64,000 nucleotides of DNA. Origin: Bacteroidota bacterium (GTDB lineage: Bacteria > Bacteroidota > Bacteroidia > Bacteroidales > SKPS01). The notes below the pieces were generated by a model. The model did no database searches, was not told where the DNA came from, and saw nothing but the letters and a program-made list of their open reading frames with translations. Below, piece after piece: positions 14,851-24,775 of this stretch (within the stretch, counting starts at the first letter, position 1; each line of letters begins with the position of its first letter). The position numbers and the translations under genes are program-made. The stretch covers positions 170,941 through 234,940 of the forward strand of contig JAKLII010000004.1 in NCBI GenBank assembly GCA_022709695.1, given 5' to 3'.

Positions 14851-17211
14851 TTACTTCACCATGAGTTTCCGTGCTGCAGACATCTGCTCACCATTGGCGA
14901 GACGGATGATGTACAGTCCTGAGGCAATGCCATCAAGGGAATACCGATTTGCTGCCTCAAGGTCGTAGCACCTCAGCATTTGTCCGTGTACATTGAACAA
15001 TATCACCTGCCTGTATCCGTCAGTTTCAGTGGAAAGGCTGAAACTTTCCATGGCAGGATTGGGATAGAGGATAAACTCTTCATCAGCTGACGGTATGTCA
15101 CCATCTTCATCAGGGTTTAGCATACGGGGGCTTACCGTATTGGGGTCATCCGGCGTGAAGAAAGTGAGGGAGGGACTCCAGGCACTGATGGTATTGGGTC
15201 CGCAGAACGATGCCACCTGTACTTCATAGGTCATGGAATCGATCAGGTTCGTTAACATTCTTTCCGGGAGCTGGGTAATCTGCTGGATCCAGTTTTGTGC
15301 ACCGGCCGGCCGGTATCGCAACCTGTAGTGATAGGAACCGGGAACCGGGTTCCAAAGTACCTTTGCAGAATGGGCCGTAAGATTGGAAAAGTTCAGCCCC
15401 ACCGGAGGGAGGCATGGGGATGCCTGAGCCGAAAGGGTTATAAAACTGTCCACAGGGCTAAGGCTGCTCATATTACCGAGGTTGCCCGCATTGCCTGATA
15501 TACCGCATGATCTCCTGATCCTGAAATAGTATTTGGTGCTGTCGGACAAATAAGTCAGCATCACACCGGGCTGATGGGTTGTTTTCAGCATCCAGTTCCC
15601 GGTGCCGGCCTTCTGATAATACACCTGGAAATAACTGCCCTGAGCCGGAGCCATCCAGGTGATACCGGCTGTGTGGTTGGTGACCTGTCCAACCGTAATA
15701 CCCGATACCGGCGGGCATGCATTGCCGGCTGCCAGGGTTGTGAAGCTGAGGACTGATGACCAGACCCCCTGGGCATTGGAACCACAGAGAGAACTCACCT
15801 GATACTCGTACTGCGTGGTATCAAACAGCTGATTCAGGGTAATCACGGACTGCTGGGTCGTCATGGATTTCCAGAATTGAGAACCTGAAATCCGGTAACG
15901 GAGCTGATATGCCATGGCTCCCGGTACCGGTGACCAGGAAATCTTGGCCGAGGTGCTTGTGATATTGGTGGTCTGTATCCCTGTGGGCGGATTACAAGGA
16001 TTGGGGATACCGGTAGTGGTAAAGGTATAGACCGGCGAAAAGGCTCCTGTTGCATTTCCCGGGCAGAAACAACGGACCCTGAACTGATACGGGGTTGTAT
16101 CCGAAAGGTTGAATATCGTTTTACTGTTCGTGTTGGTGGATACGGTAAACCAGTTATTCAAACTGGCCTTTTTATAGGAGAGATAATACAAACTCACACC
16201 GGGTACGGGATTCCAGCTGATGGTAGCCCAATTGTTTCCAACGGCCGAAACAACAATTCCGGTTGGCGGAGGACATCCGGTTGAACCGGCAAAGGTTGTG
16301 AAAGTAACCATGGCAGACCAGTTGCTCACCGCATTCTGTCCACAGATCGTCCGCACCTGCAATTCATAACCGGTATTACTGGTCAGGCCGGAGAGGTTAA
16401 CCCCGGGAGCGGTTGCAGTCATGTTGGACCAGGCCAGTGACCCTGTAATGCGGTATTGAATCTGATAGCCCACCCCCCCCTGGACAGCCAGCCAGCTTAT
16501 TGCAGCGCTATGTGGGGTAATATTTCCTGCTGTAACCCCGGAAGGGACAGGACAGGTTGACGCAGTGCCGGACGTGGAAAAAATTCCGGTGGCAGACCAG
16601 GCACCCAGGCCAAATCCCTGACAGAAGGATCGTATTTTATACTCATACGGGGTATTGGGACTCAGGTTATTCAATGTAATTCCGGGCAGAGAGGTAACCT
16701 GATAAGTAGTCCAGCTGGTGGAATTTGCCGGTTTAAAATAGACATAATAGTTTGAAACGCCTTGAACAGCCGGCCAGGAGAGGGTTACCGAAGTTGCTGC
16801 CACTGCAGAAACGGTAATCCCGGCAGGTGGTGGACAAGTACCGTTTGCTGACAGTGTGGTAAAGGTAAAGATCGGGGACCAGGCACTCTGCAGATTGGAC
16901 CCGCAGATACTGCGGAGCTGAACTTCATACGTAGTAGAATCCATCAGGTTGTATATGGTCAGAATTGGAGTTGGAGCAGGAGTCTGAGCTGATAACGGGC
17001 TCCATGCATTGGTGCCCGCCACCCTGTACTGTAGCTGGCAGTAAATGGCTCCCGGTGCCGGTACAAAAAGGATCTGCGCAGAGTTTGCCGTCACAATTCC
17101 TGTATGAATCCCTGTGGGTGGGTTACAGTTTTGGGCAACGGTACTAAAAACACTACCCATCATAAAAACAAACAGTGTAAAAGCCAATGCGGACGCACGT
17201 AGATTTTTCAT
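14851..17211 (-). CDS. Secreted seven-domain fibronectin type III protein with T9SS tail
   Basis: A 786-residue protein with a signal peptide (MKNLRASALAFTLFVFMMGS). Seven fibronectin type III domains of about 95-100 residues follow, each opening with a Cys-Pro-rich motif such as CPPPAGITVSAV or CNPPTGIQTTNI, then the SAxISWxPVPGA strand, a YQxQYR strand and a second conserved Cys near YEVQVRSFC. The two Cys per domain may form disulfides. The C-terminus (FILYPNPAMESFSL to ARKLMVK) is a T9SS sorting domain. It is probably a surface adhesin or matrix component; the ligand is unknown. It stands before the SDR gene and after a 140-base gap from the phosphate operon. Confidence 0.85.
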   Translation of the reverse strand: MKNLRASALAFTLFVFMMGSVFSTVAQNCNPPTGIHTGIVTANSAQILFVPAPGAIYCQLQYRVAGTNAWSPLSAQTPAPTPILTIYNLMDSTTYEVQLRSICGSNLQSAWSPIFTFTTLSANGTCPPPAGITVSAVAATSVTLSWPAVQGVSNYYVYFKPANSTSWTTYQVTSLPGITLNNLSPNTPYEYKIRSFCQGFGLGAWSATGIFSTSGTASTCPVPSGVTAGNITPHSAAISWLAVQGGVGYQIQYRITGSLAWSNMTATAPGVNLSGLTSNTGYELQVRTICGQNAVSNWSAMVTFTTFAGSTGCPPPTGIVVSAVGNNWATISWNPVPGVSLYYLSYKKASLNNWFTVSTNTNSKTIFNLSDTTPYQFRVRCFCPGNATGAFSPVYTFTTTGIPNPCNPPTGIQTTNITSTSAKISWSPVPGAMAYQLRYRISGSQFWKSMTTQQSVITLNQLFDTTQYEYQVSSLCGSNAQGVWSSVLSFTTLAAGNACPPVSGITVGQVTNHTAGITWMAPAQGSYFQVYYQKAGTGNWMLKTTHQPGVMLTYLSDSTKYYFRIRRSCGISGNAGNLGNMSSLSPVDSFITLSAQASPCLPPVGLNFSNLTAHSAKVLWNPVPGSYHYRLRYRPAGAQNWIQQITQLPERMLTNLIDSMTYEVQVASFCGPNTISAWSPSLTFFTPDDPNTVSPRMLNPDEDGDIPSADEEFILYPNPAMESFSLSTETDGYRQVILFNVHGQMLRCYDLEAANRYSLDGIASGLYIIRLANGEQMSAARKLMVK

Positions 17212-17353
17212 CAGTTCTGAATTAAAGTGTTAATAGCCTGTTTGATTTTAAATTCCGAAACAAAGATAATACACTTTGGGTCCATTTTGAAAAACTACGG
17301 CATCCCAAAATATCTCCGGAGACCCTGAGATTCAGTCAATGTGTGTACCGGCC

Positions 17354-18466
17354 TTAAAAAGTCCAGCTCAATGTAATCCTGGGAGTTACAGAACTTTCAA
17401 TACGGTAACCGAAGGGCTCTTCAAATGCCTCCACTAAAACATTCCCCGAAACCAGTAAGTTTTCTGCAGGTTTGCATGCGAGCCCTCCAATGAAAAGGGT
17501 TCTGTAATAAGCCAGGGAAAACTCCCCCGAATTGGGTTCAAACTGGTCGATCCTGGCAAAAACATTCCAACGTTCTAAAAAGTGGAGGGTGCCAAATACC
17601 GACAGGCCATAGCCGTTGGTATTATCGTAATAGTGACTGAATTTTGTGCCATTTTCGGTCATCTGACAATAAGCTTCAAATCCAACCGAGAACCTGTCCT
17701 TTTCCTGGAAACCCACAAAAAATGCTGATGTGAGGATGCCATTTGCCAGGTTGTTCCCCGGGGAAAAAGCATTGGGTTTGGATGCTCTTGCCTGGTAATC
17801 TGTATACAGCGTAATGGCCATTCCATCAATAGGTTGAATCTCAAGATGCCCATAGTACCTTTTGTACTTCTCGGCTTCGGGGAGTGAAGGTGAACCATTG
17901 GCCAGCATCACCCAATAGAACACTTTCGCTGAGGAAAGCACTTTCCCTTTAAGGGCAAGACCCAGATCCCGGGATGAGCAAATTCCCCTGCCATCCATGA
18001 TGGTTTTCTCGATGTAACGGTTACCCCAGTATTTTTCGGAGATCTCAAAACTTGGCGGTCCCTGGATGCCAGCATAGAGTTCGTGGCTTCCGGCATAATT
18101 CCACCTGATCCATGCATCCTTTACAAACATTCCAAACTTATTGGCTTTATTTCCAGCCAGGCTGGTGGTGAAATTGGCTTCATCCGACTCAAGCCTGAAC
18201 CTGGAGGAGAGCCTGGCATTGAATTTATAGTCATACGTGATGTTGATCCGCCGGATCTGAAAACCCCGAAGGTCCTCCTCCCCTTTCAGCATGGTGTTAT
18301 CCCATCCTGCAATGCCGGTATCGCGCTGAAGGTTGTAGTAATAGTCCATAAAAAACACCCCACTCAGTTTTCCTGAGGGTTTGTCGGTGTCCTGGGCGGT
18401 TAGTTGCTGCGCAAATGGCAGCAGAAGCAAGGTAACAATCCAGGAAAGTTTCGGGCTCTTTTTCAT
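17354..18466 (-). CDS. Outer-membrane porin, phosphate-porin-like (pst operon)
   Basis: A 370-residue protein with a signal peptide ending AQQLTAQ and a beta-barrel pattern of alternating residues through to the C-terminal Phe (ITLSWTF), as in outer-membrane porins. Motifs FQIRRINITYDYKFN, SRFRLESDEANFTT and AWIRWNYAG resemble the porin O/P type. It follows phoU by 70 bases on the same strand, at the end of pstS-pstC-pstA-pstB-phoU, so it probably brings phosphate or another anion across the outer membrane for the Pst transporter. Substrate selectivity is inferred from position only. Confidence 0.75.
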   Translation of the reverse strand: MKKSPKLSWIVTLLLLPFAQQLTAQDTDKPSGKLSGVFFMDYYYNLQRDTGIAGWDNTMLKGEEDLRGFQIRRINITYDYKFNARLSSRFRLESDEANFTTSLAGNKANKFGMFVKDAWIRWNYAGSHELYAGIQGPPSFEISEKYWGNRYIEKTIMDGRGICSSRDLGLALKGKVLSSAKVFYWVMLANGSPSLPEAEKYKRYYGHLEIQPIDGMAITLYTDYQARASKPNAFSPGNNLANGILTSAFFVGFQEKDRFSVGFEAYCQMTENGTKFSHYYDNTNGYGLSVFGTLHFLERWNVFARIDQFEPNSGEFSLAYYRTLFIGGLACKPAENLLVSGNVLVEAFEEPFGYRIESSVTPRITLSWTF

Positions 18467-18536
18467 ATCAGTTGTTGTTTTGAATTCAAGATGGTTACAG
18501 TATCACGAATGGTCCTGAACAAAGATATGAATTGGT

Positions 18537-19250
18537 CTATTCCTCAGGATGGTTGTCACCCGTGGGGTTCAGATGGGTCTGTTTCTTCTTCTTTTTGTCG
18601 TGCTTTAAAATTTCCGCATCCAGATAAAAAATGATCTCTTCGGCGATGTTGGTGAGCAGGTTGCTGGACCTTTCGAGTCTCGTGATGATGGAATAAATAT
18701 CGAGTGCGTCGGCAGGATTTCCTTTGTCAGCGGACATCCTGGATTTCATTTCGGATACCAGTTTATGGTACAGCTTGTTGATCTCCTTGTCTTTATGGAA
18801 GGTGGCCCTTGCCAGGTGGGTGTCAGCTGACTCAAATGAGCCGATCAGGTCCGAATAGATAGCGTTCACCAGTGAAAAGAGGTGTGCAACCTTGTAATCC
18901 TCCAGGTCAGCTTTTTTCAGAGGTTGTTCTTCTCTATCCTTAACCAGCCTGGCAATGAATTTGGAATGGTCCCCGATCCTTTCGAGATCAGAGACGGATT
19001 TGAAGATCGCCAGCACAAATCTCAGGTCTGTGGCAACGGGTTGAAACAGGGCAATGATGTTCTCACAGCTCTTTTCAAGCGAAAGCTCCAGGGCGTCCAC
19101 CCGTTTCTCATTACGGATCACCTCTTCGGCCAGCTCCATGTTATTCAAAGCCAGTGCCTCTATTGATTTGGACAGCTGGCTTTTAACCAGTTCAAGAATT
19201 TCGACAAAAGACTCCTTCAGGTAGTCGATTTCGTAGGTAAGGTGGTTCAT
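18537..19250 (-). CDS. phoU: Phosphate signalling protein PhoU
   Basis: A 237-residue helical protein made of two PhoU three-helix bundles: the first covers residues 1-105 with ALELSLEKSCENIIALFQPVATDLRFVLAIFKSVSDLERIGDHS, of which the acidic E/DxxxD-type metal-binding segment DLERIGDHS is diagnostic; the second is marked by ITRLERSSNLLTNIAEEI near 190-210. PhoU restrains the Pst transporter and the phosphate sensor kinase when phosphate is plentiful. It begins 19 bases after pstB. The C-terminus has a basic tail (KHDKKKKKQ). No sensor kinase or phoB gene is in this window. Confidence 0.92.
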   Translation of the reverse strand: MNHLTYEIDYLKESFVEILELVKSQLSKSIEALALNNMELAEEVIRNEKRVDALELSLEKSCENIIALFQPVATDLRFVLAIFKSVSDLERIGDHSKFIARLVKDREEQPLKKADLEDYKVAHLFSLVNAIYSDLIGSFESADTHLARATFHKDKEINKLYHKLVSEMKSRMSADKGNPADALDIYSIITRLERSSNLLTNIAEEIIFYLDAEILKHDKKKKKQTHLNPTGDNHPEE

Positions 19251-19269
19251 GTATTTTTTGATTTAAGGA

Positions 19270-20067
19270 TCAACCAAATTGACCTCTGATGTAATATTCG
19301 GTTCTTTTTACTCCGGGGTTGGTGAAAATCTGCTGGGTATCTCCAACTTCTATCAGATTGCCCATATAAAAGAAAGCTGTCTTGTCACTGATTCTGGCAG
19401 CCTGCTGCATATTGTGCGTAACGATTACAAATGTGTACTGTGATTTAAGTTCAAAAACCAGTTCTTCAATTTTTGCTGTTGAAATAGGGTCAAGAGCCGA
19501 TGTAGGCTCGTCCATCAAAACGATGGACGGCTCCACTGCGAGTGTTCTGGCAATGCACAACCGCTGCTGTTGTCCACCCGAAAGGCCAAATGCATTTTTC
19601 TTCAGGTTGTCCTTTACTTCATCCCAAAGGACCACTTGCTGTAATGACTTGACGACCCGCTCTTCAATAAACGATTTTTCTTTAATCCCCTGAATTTTAA
19701 GACCATATGCCACATTTTCGAAAATGGATTTTGGAAATGGATTTGGTTTCTGAAAAACCATCCCTACCCTTTTCCTGAGCTGTTCTACGTTTACTTTCTT
19801 GTCATAGATGTCCTGCCCGTCTACCAGCACCTGGCCTTCAACACGAAAACCATCGATGTAATCGTTCATGCGGTTAAGCACCCGGATCAGGGTTGATTTC
19901 CCGCAACCTGAAGGACCGATTAACGCTGTTACCGTCATGGGATCAACAGTGAGGTTGATATCATCCAGGGCACGGAAATCCCCGTAATAGGTACTCAGGT
20001 TCCTGATTTCGATTGCACTGCGGCTTTCTGTCTGAACGGTTTCACCGTGTTGTTTTGTTTCGGTCAT
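19270..20067 (-). CDS. pstB: Phosphate ABC transporter ATP-binding protein PstB
   Basis: A 265-residue ABC ATPase, full length for PstB. It shows Walker [11 protein letters not shown]-loop [11 protein letters not shown] (the PNPFP motif is characteristic of PstB), signature LSGGQQQR, Walker [13 protein letters not shown] and the switch His in IVTHNMQQA. It powers phosphate import through PstA/PstC at the cytoplasmic membrane. The gene lies 17 bases downstream of pstA and 19 upstream of phoU. Confidence 0.96.
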   Translation of the reverse strand: MTETKQHGETVQTESRSAIEIRNLSTYYGDFRALDDINLTVDPMTVTALIGPSGCGKSTLIRVLNRMNDYIDGFRVEGQVLVDGQDIYDKKVNVEQLRKRVGMVFQKPNPFPKSIFENVAYGLKIQGIKEKSFIEERVVKSLQQVVLWDEVKDNLKKNAFGLSGGQQQRLCIARTLAVEPSIVLMDEPTSALDPISTAKIEELVFELKSQYTFVIVTHNMQQAARISDKTAFFYMGNLIEVGDTQQIFTNPGVKRTEYYIRGQFG

Positions 20068-20084
20068 AATACGTTATGAATACA

Positions 20085-20939
20085 TCAATTACTCTTTCTC
20101 TGATAACGGCTCCGGTAATACACTGCAACCAGGTTCATCGCCAGGGTAATGGCCAGCAGAATTAATATACCCGCTGCTGCGTTGGTAGAAAAGCCGGCCT
20201 GGGGTCTTGAAATCCAGTTAAATATCTGTATGGGCAACACTGAATACTGATCCATGGGTGATGCGGGAACAAATGGCACATAGGCCAGGGCACCCACCAC
20301 AATCAGCGGGGCGGCTTCACCAACGGCCCTTGACAGTGCCAGGATCACACCGGTCATAATTCCTCCGGAAGCGCCAGGCAGCACCTGTAGCCAGATGGTT
20401 TGCCATTTCGTAGCCCCCAGTGCATAGGAGGCATCCTTGATTGAGCCGGGTACTGCCCTGATGGCTTCCCTGGTTGCTACAATTATGATCGGCAGCACAA
20501 GAAGTGCCAGGGTAAATGCACCTGCCAGCAGGTTACCACCCAATCCCATCGTTCTCGAAAAGATCTGCAATCCAAGAAGTCCGTAAATGATGGATGGCAC
20601 GCCTGCCAGATTTGAAATATTGATTTCCAGAATATTCGAAAACCTGCCTTTTTTTGCGTATTCCTCAAGGTAAATCGCTGCGGATATTCCAAGTGGAAGC
20701 GACAGGATCAGGGTAAGAACCACAATCCAGAGGGTTCCCACCATTGAGGTGTAGATTCCTGCCTTCTCAGGAAATCGTGACGGCAGAGAGGTGAAAAATG
20801 CCCAGTTGATGCGCCCAAGGCCATCGTACAGAATGATGCCTATGAACATAAGGAGCAATGCAATACCTATGAAGGTGCTCACCACGCCCCACACAGAGAA
20901 TGCCCTGTCAATTAATCTGTTTCTGCCTGAATTAGTCAT
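20085..20939 (-). CDS. pstA: Phosphate ABC transporter permease PstA
   Basis: A 284-residue inner-membrane permease with six predicted spans and the EAA-type coupling loop (IKDASYALGATKWQTIWL) that docks with PstB. SLPLGISAAIYLEEYA is typical of PstA. It overlaps the end of pstC by eight bases, indicating translational coupling of the two permease subunits. Confidence 0.94.
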   Translation of the reverse strand: MTNSGRNRLIDRAFSVWGVVSTFIGIALLLMFIGIILYDGLGRINWAFFTSLPSRFPEKAGIYTSMVGTLWIVVLTLILSLPLGISAAIYLEEYAKKGRFSNILEINISNLAGVPSIIYGLLGLQIFSRTMGLGGNLLAGAFTLALLVLPIIIVATREAIRAVPGSIKDASYALGATKWQTIWLQVLPGASGGIMTGVILALSRAVGEAAPLIVVGALAYVPFVPASPMDQYSVLPIQIFNWISRPQAGFSTNAAAGILILLAITLAMNLVAVYYRSRYQRKSN

Positions 20940-21810
20940 ATTTCTCCCTGAACTTTTTCCGCAGCCAGTTCCCCATACTGTTCAGCAGAAAGGTTAGTGC
21001 AAAAAGGGTAATGCCAGCTGCAAATATAGTCCTGTATTCCAATGAATTATGTGGAACATCGCCCAGGCTCACCTGAACAATATAGGCCGTAATGGTTTCG
21101 ATGGGTACCAAAGGATTCATGGTAAGGCGGGGCTGCTGCCCTGCGGCAATGGCAACGATCATCGTTTCACCGATTGCCCTGGAAATCGCCAGGATGATTG
21201 CCACAATAACGCCCGAGCTGGCAGCGGGAAGTGTTACGCGGAAAGCAGTCTGAAATCTGGTAGAGCCCATGCCATACGCTGCTTCGCGCAGTGAATAGGG
21301 TACGGCGAAAAGTGCATCTTCGCTCAGGGAAGTGACATAGGGAATGATCATAATGCCCATCACCAGGCCTGCCGAAAGTGCACTGAAACCTGCCAGGCCG
21401 GGTATTATGCCCTGCAGAAACGGGGTTATGATCACCAGCGCAAAGAAACCGTACACCACCGTGGGTACTGCTGCCAGCATCTCAAGCATGGGTTTAACAA
21501 TGCTCCGGAACCTCCTGCCGCTGTATTCATTCAGGTAAATGGCAATCACAAGGCCCACGGGTACAGAAAAAGCTATAGCCACCAATGTGGTAAGAATGGT
21601 TCCACTCAGCAGAGGAAGGATGCCAAAATGTTTTTCATCAAACAAAGGTGTCCATTGCCGGTCGGTTAAGAATTCGACAATGGACACATCTGAAAAGAAA
21701 ATAACGGTTTCATAGAGCAGCACACCAAGGATGAGCGCTGTGGTCAGCACTGTAAACAGGGCTCCTGCAAACAGGCCACCTTCAATATATTTTTCTGATT
21801 TCCTTGCCAA
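20932..21810 (-). CDS. pstC: Phosphate ABC transporter permease PstC
   Basis: A 292-residue inner-membrane permease with six spans. SVPVGLVIAIYLNEYSG and the coupling loop LREAAYGMGSTRFQTAFRV match PstC. It follows pstS by 35 bases and overlaps pstA. Together with PstA it forms the channel of the high-affinity phosphate importer. Confidence 0.94.
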   Translation of the reverse strand: MARKSEKYIEGGLFAGALFTVLTTALILGVLLYETVIFFSDVSIVEFLTDRQWTPLFDEKHFGILPLLSGTILTTLVAIAFSVPVGLVIAIYLNEYSGRRFRSIVKPMLEMLAAVPTVVYGFFALVIITPFLQGIIPGLAGFSALSAGLVMGIMIIPYVTSLSEDALFAVPYSLREAAYGMGSTRFQTAFRVTLPAASSGVIVAIILAISRAIGETMIVAIAAGQQPRLTMNPLVPIETITAYIVQVSLGDVPHNSLEYRTIFAAGITLFALTFLLNSMGNWLRKKFREKYD

Positions 21811-21845
21811 GGGTATGCTGTTCAGGTAGTTAAAATAATGGATTA

Positions 21846-22808
21846 CTATTTTTGCCCGTCCTGGGCACCATGCAGCTTCACGAAATCTGCAAACCTCTGT
21901 TTTACCGATTCATAGGTACTGTCCTGGAGGGGAATGTATCCCACCTCTCCGGCAAGCGCTTTCACATTGGAAAGGTAGAAATCTACAAATCCGACTACCT
22001 CCGGCCTGCTTACAGCTTTTTCGTTGACATAGATGTAAATGGAACGTGACAGGGGTTTGTACTCTCCGGAAAGAACGGTCTCCTTTGAAGGCAGTACAGG
22101 TCCGCTTCCGCTGTTGACTGCAACCAGTTTCAGCGACTCATGGTTCTCCTCATAATAGGCCAGTCCGAAAAACCCGAGGGCATATTTATCGTTCTTAATC
22201 CCCTGTACCAAAACATTGTCATCTTCGCTGGCCGTAAAATCCCCGCGGCTTGAACCGCTCTTGCCCACGATAGCCTCAGTGAAATAATCGTATGTACCTG
22301 AAGCAGTTCCCGGACCAAACAGATGAATTTCCTCATCGGGCCATTCGGGCCGGATCTGGTTCCATCTCTTGATTTTATCCTGGGCTGAAGGTTCCCAAAT
22401 CTTTTTAAGATCTGCTACAGTGATTTCGGTAAGCCATGTATTCCGGGGGTTAACCACCACAGCCATTCCATCATAGGCTACTTCCAATCCTATATAACTG
22501 ATTCCATTATCCTTACAGAGCTGAATCTCTTCTTCCCTGATAGGCCTGGAGGCATTGGAGATATCGGTTTCGCCGCGGGCGAACTTCTTAAATCCTCCTC
22601 CGGTACCTGAGATCCCGATGGTAATTTTAACATCAGGAAATTCAGCCCTGAATTCTTCTGCTACTGCTTCCGTAACAGGATACACAGTGCTTGAACCATC
22701 GATGGCAATGGAGCCACTAAGATCGCCTGTTTTATGATCGCTTTTTGAGTTGCATGATGCCATCAGCATGGTGGCAACTGCCAAAATCAACAGATACTTT
22801 ATCTTCAT
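21846..22808 (-). CDS. pstS: Phosphate-binding lipoprotein PstS
   Basis: A 320-residue substrate-binding protein with signal peptide and lipobox MASC, so it is membrane-anchored rather than free in the periplasm. Phosphate-contact motifs are visible: [14 protein letters not shown] near residue 37, [21 protein letters not shown] (Ser-Gly-Thr-Gly-Gly, DISNASRP) near 67-90, and [12 protein letters not shown] near 165. It is the first gene of the pst operon, with a -7 element and a PhoB-like repeat site directly upstream, so phosphate starvation probably induces it. Confidence 0.93.
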   Translation of the reverse strand: MKIKYLLILAVATMLMASCNSKSDHKTGDLSGSIAIDGSSTVYPVTEAVAEEFRAEFPDVKITIGISGTGGGFKKFARGETDISNASRPIREEEIQLCKDNGISYIGLEVAYDGMAVVVNPRNTWLTEITVADLKKIWEPSAQDKIKRWNQIRPEWPDEEIHLFGPGTASGTYDYFTEAIVGKSGSSRGDFTASEDDNVLVQGIKNDKYALGFFGLAYYEENHESLKLVAVNSGSGPVLPSKETVLSGEYKPLSRSIYIYVNEKAVSRPEVVGFVDFYLSNVKALAGEVGYIPLQDSTYESVKQRFADFVKLHGAQDGQK

Positions 22809-22831
22809 TTTTTTTTTGGTTTTTGATGCTG

Positions 22832-22839
22832 CAAAAATA
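22832..22839 (-). promoter_or_regulatory. -7 element of the pst operon
   Basis: Minus strand TATTTTTG matches TAnnTTTG, 24 bases before the pstS start. No TTG -33 element is visible; the PhoB-like site upstream may replace it. Confidence 0.5.
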
Positions 22840-22866
22840 CCCTGCCCGGTTCTACCGGATATTTCG

Positions 22867-22899
22867 CTGGTGTTATCATTAGTTTAAGTTAATGTTATC
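22867..22899 (-). promoter_or_regulatory. PhoB-like direct-repeat site upstream of pstS
   Basis: Read on the minus strand, three 11-base units follow each other (GATAACATTAA, CTTAAACTAAT, GATAACACCAG), with exact GATAAC copies 22 bases apart. An 11-base period of direct repeats is the binding pattern of PhoB/OmpR-family regulators. The site begins about 30 bases upstream of the -7 element. Confidence 0.45.
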
Positions 22900-23331
22900 C
22901 AGGCAGAAACCTCCGGTACCATCGTGAGCTAAGCCAGATGGAACCTTGCTTTCAGATCAGGAATCAATGCCATCCAACGACTTTGAGAATGAAAAAAAAG
23001 CCATCCACCGAAATGGAGGGCCCCGGGCTGGCAGGCCACATCAGTTGTAATTCATGGTTCGGGATCATTTCTCCTGTGGAAACCTCCTGTGCTGAAGTCA
23101 ACTGGTACAAATAAATGCCTGCTTTGATTTCAGAACATGGAAATGATAGCACATGTAATATGTAGATTAGTATTGAGAATTAGGGATTTCCGGATTTTTA
23201 GCGTATCTTTACGTTTCTGTTTCCGCAACAGCACCTTATAAGTTCCTCTCACAGATTTTTATTCAGAGATTTTTCTCAATTTTTTGGTTTTCAATAATTA
23301 GTCCCGAAGCTAAACTTAAACCCAGAATTGA
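22900..23331. other. Intergenic region with a T9SS-tail relic
   Basis: About 430 bases between pstS and the Ycf48-like gene. It contains a short minus-strand remnant of a sorting domain (next entry) and, near 23203-23215, a weak TATCTTTA promoter element for the right-hand gene. Confidence 0.35.
22964..23152 (-). pseudogene. Relic of a T9SS C-terminal sorting domain
   Basis: The frame reads LSFPCSEIKAGIYLYQLTSA then QEVSTGEMI, very like the last half of a type A sorting domain (xxLxxGIYLYQLxxxxxxxxxKMI), then continues into unrelated sequence before a stop. No upstream secreted protein precedes it. It looks like a decayed fragment of a lost gene. Confidence 0.4.
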
Positions 23332-24738
23332 ATGAAAAAGCTATCTCTCTTTATAGGAAATTGTTGTAACGCATGCTTTTGGGTTCGGAATTCATTTTTC
23401 AGGAATATCAGAACGACCGTGGTGATTTCCCGGAGATTTCTGGTGATTACGATGTGCTTTCTTTTTTTTCTGAACACAGAGGCTCAACTGGTTACCTACT
23501 GCCCGCTGAATATGACCAGCATTGATGGTTGGCCACTCTTTTTCACCACCCCTTCACATGATGTCATGTGGGTTGTTATCAGGGGAGCAGCCACCAATTC
23601 GGCTTATTACGCCTGCACTTCAGATGCCGGGGCAAGTTTTGCTGTTGGAACCATCCCGGATCTTAATCATAGCCCTACCTGCATCTATGCCCTGGATGAC
23701 AAGACAGCGTGGGTTGGTCTCACCGATTTTGTCGGTTCATATGGAGGGGCTGTCTGGAAAACTACAGATGGTGGACAGAACTGGACAAAACTCACCACAA
23801 CGCAGTATGCAGATGCCGCTGCATATATCGACGTTGTTTGTTTTTTTAATGCCGATACCGGGTTTGTGCTTGGCGATCCGATCGGCGGGCACTATGAAAT
23901 CTATACAACTACAGATGGAGGCGTTTCTTTGTCGCCTGTCCCTTCTGCCAATATCCCTGCACCCCTTGCCTCAGAGTTTGTGCTCGAGAGTCGCTATTCG
24001 AAAATTGGGAATAAAGTATGGTGCGGCACCAACAAAGGCAGAGTTTTTTATTCTGCCGACAGGGGACATACCTGGTCCGTCTCAACTGTTAAAGCATCTC
24101 TCACCAATATGGAAGTAAGCATGAACGATTCCGTTCATGGTGTTGCATGCCAAATGGAGCATAACGTACCTTACATAACCAATGATGGTGGAATTACATG
24201 GCAGAAAAAGCCTTTGTCACCTTCCGCCTATATGTGCAGCGTGAATGCCATCAAAGATGTACCCGGTGCATTTGTTTTCAAAATAGTGGGACAGGGGATT
24301 TACATTACGGATGACACCTTCGCCACCTATTCGCTTATTGACAATCTGCATTTGACCGGGCACAACTCACTGGTAATGTATAATACTACCATTGGCTGGA
24401 CACAAACTGCTTACCAGAATTTCGATTCAGCGATCATCAAAATTGCAGATATTCATATCGGTGCTTTTTCACCCGTAGCAAACCTTCATCATGCAGGAAT
24501 TTTTCCCAATCCTGTTAAGCAAAATTCGGCATTGGTATCATGGACCCTGGAAAAAAATGCAGAGACAACACTTGCCTTGTATGATATCACCGGAAATCTT
24601 GTCCGGATGAATAAGGTGCCTGGCACCCGAGGCAGCAATGCAAAGGTCTTTAAATTTGAGAATATTGCCTCAGGGATCTACCTGCTTTCCGTTTCAGATG
24701 GCACAAATTCATCTAAAATCAAGGTATTGGTTGAATAA
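23332..24738 (+). CDS. Secreted Ycf48/BNR-like beta-propeller protein with T9SS tail
   Basis: A 468-residue protein with Asp-box-like blades: AVWKTTDGGQNWTKL near residue 145, YEIYTTTDGG near 190, VFYSADRGHTWSVS near 240, YITNDGGITWQKK near 285. This is the pattern of Ycf48-like and sialidase-type beta-propellers; no catalytic residues of sialidases were seen. The C-terminus (HAGIFPNPVKQNSALVSW to SKIKVLVE) is a T9SS sorting domain. The start is uncertain: the ATG at 23332 places about 30 residues before the hydrophobic signal (RRFLVITMCFLFFLNTEAQ), so a GTG near 23419 may be the true start. Confidence 0.75.
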   Translation: MKKLSLFIGNCCNACFWVRNSFFRNIRTTVVISRRFLVITMCFLFFLNTEAQLVTYCPLNMTSIDGWPLFFTTPSHDVMWVVIRGAATNSAYYACTSDAGASFAVGTIPDLNHSPTCIYALDDKTAWVGLTDFVGSYGGAVWKTTDGGQNWTKLTTTQYADAAAYIDVVCFFNADTGFVLGDPIGGHYEIYTTTDGGVSLSPVPSANIPAPLASEFVLESRYSKIGNKVWCGTNKGRVFYSADRGHTWSVSTVKASLTNMEVSMNDSVHGVACQMEHNVPYITNDGGITWQKKPLSPSAYMCSVNAIKDVPGAFVFKIVGQGIYITDDTFATYSLIDNLHLTGHNSLVMYNTTIGWTQTAYQNFDSAIIKIADIHIGAFSPVANLHHAGIFPNPVKQNSALVSWTLEKNAETTLALYDITGNLVRMNKVPGTRGSNAKVFKFENIASGIYLLSVSDGTNSSKIKVLVE

Positions 24739-24775
24739 GTTGATCCCTGAAAATAAAACCTTTAACCCCAACCCA

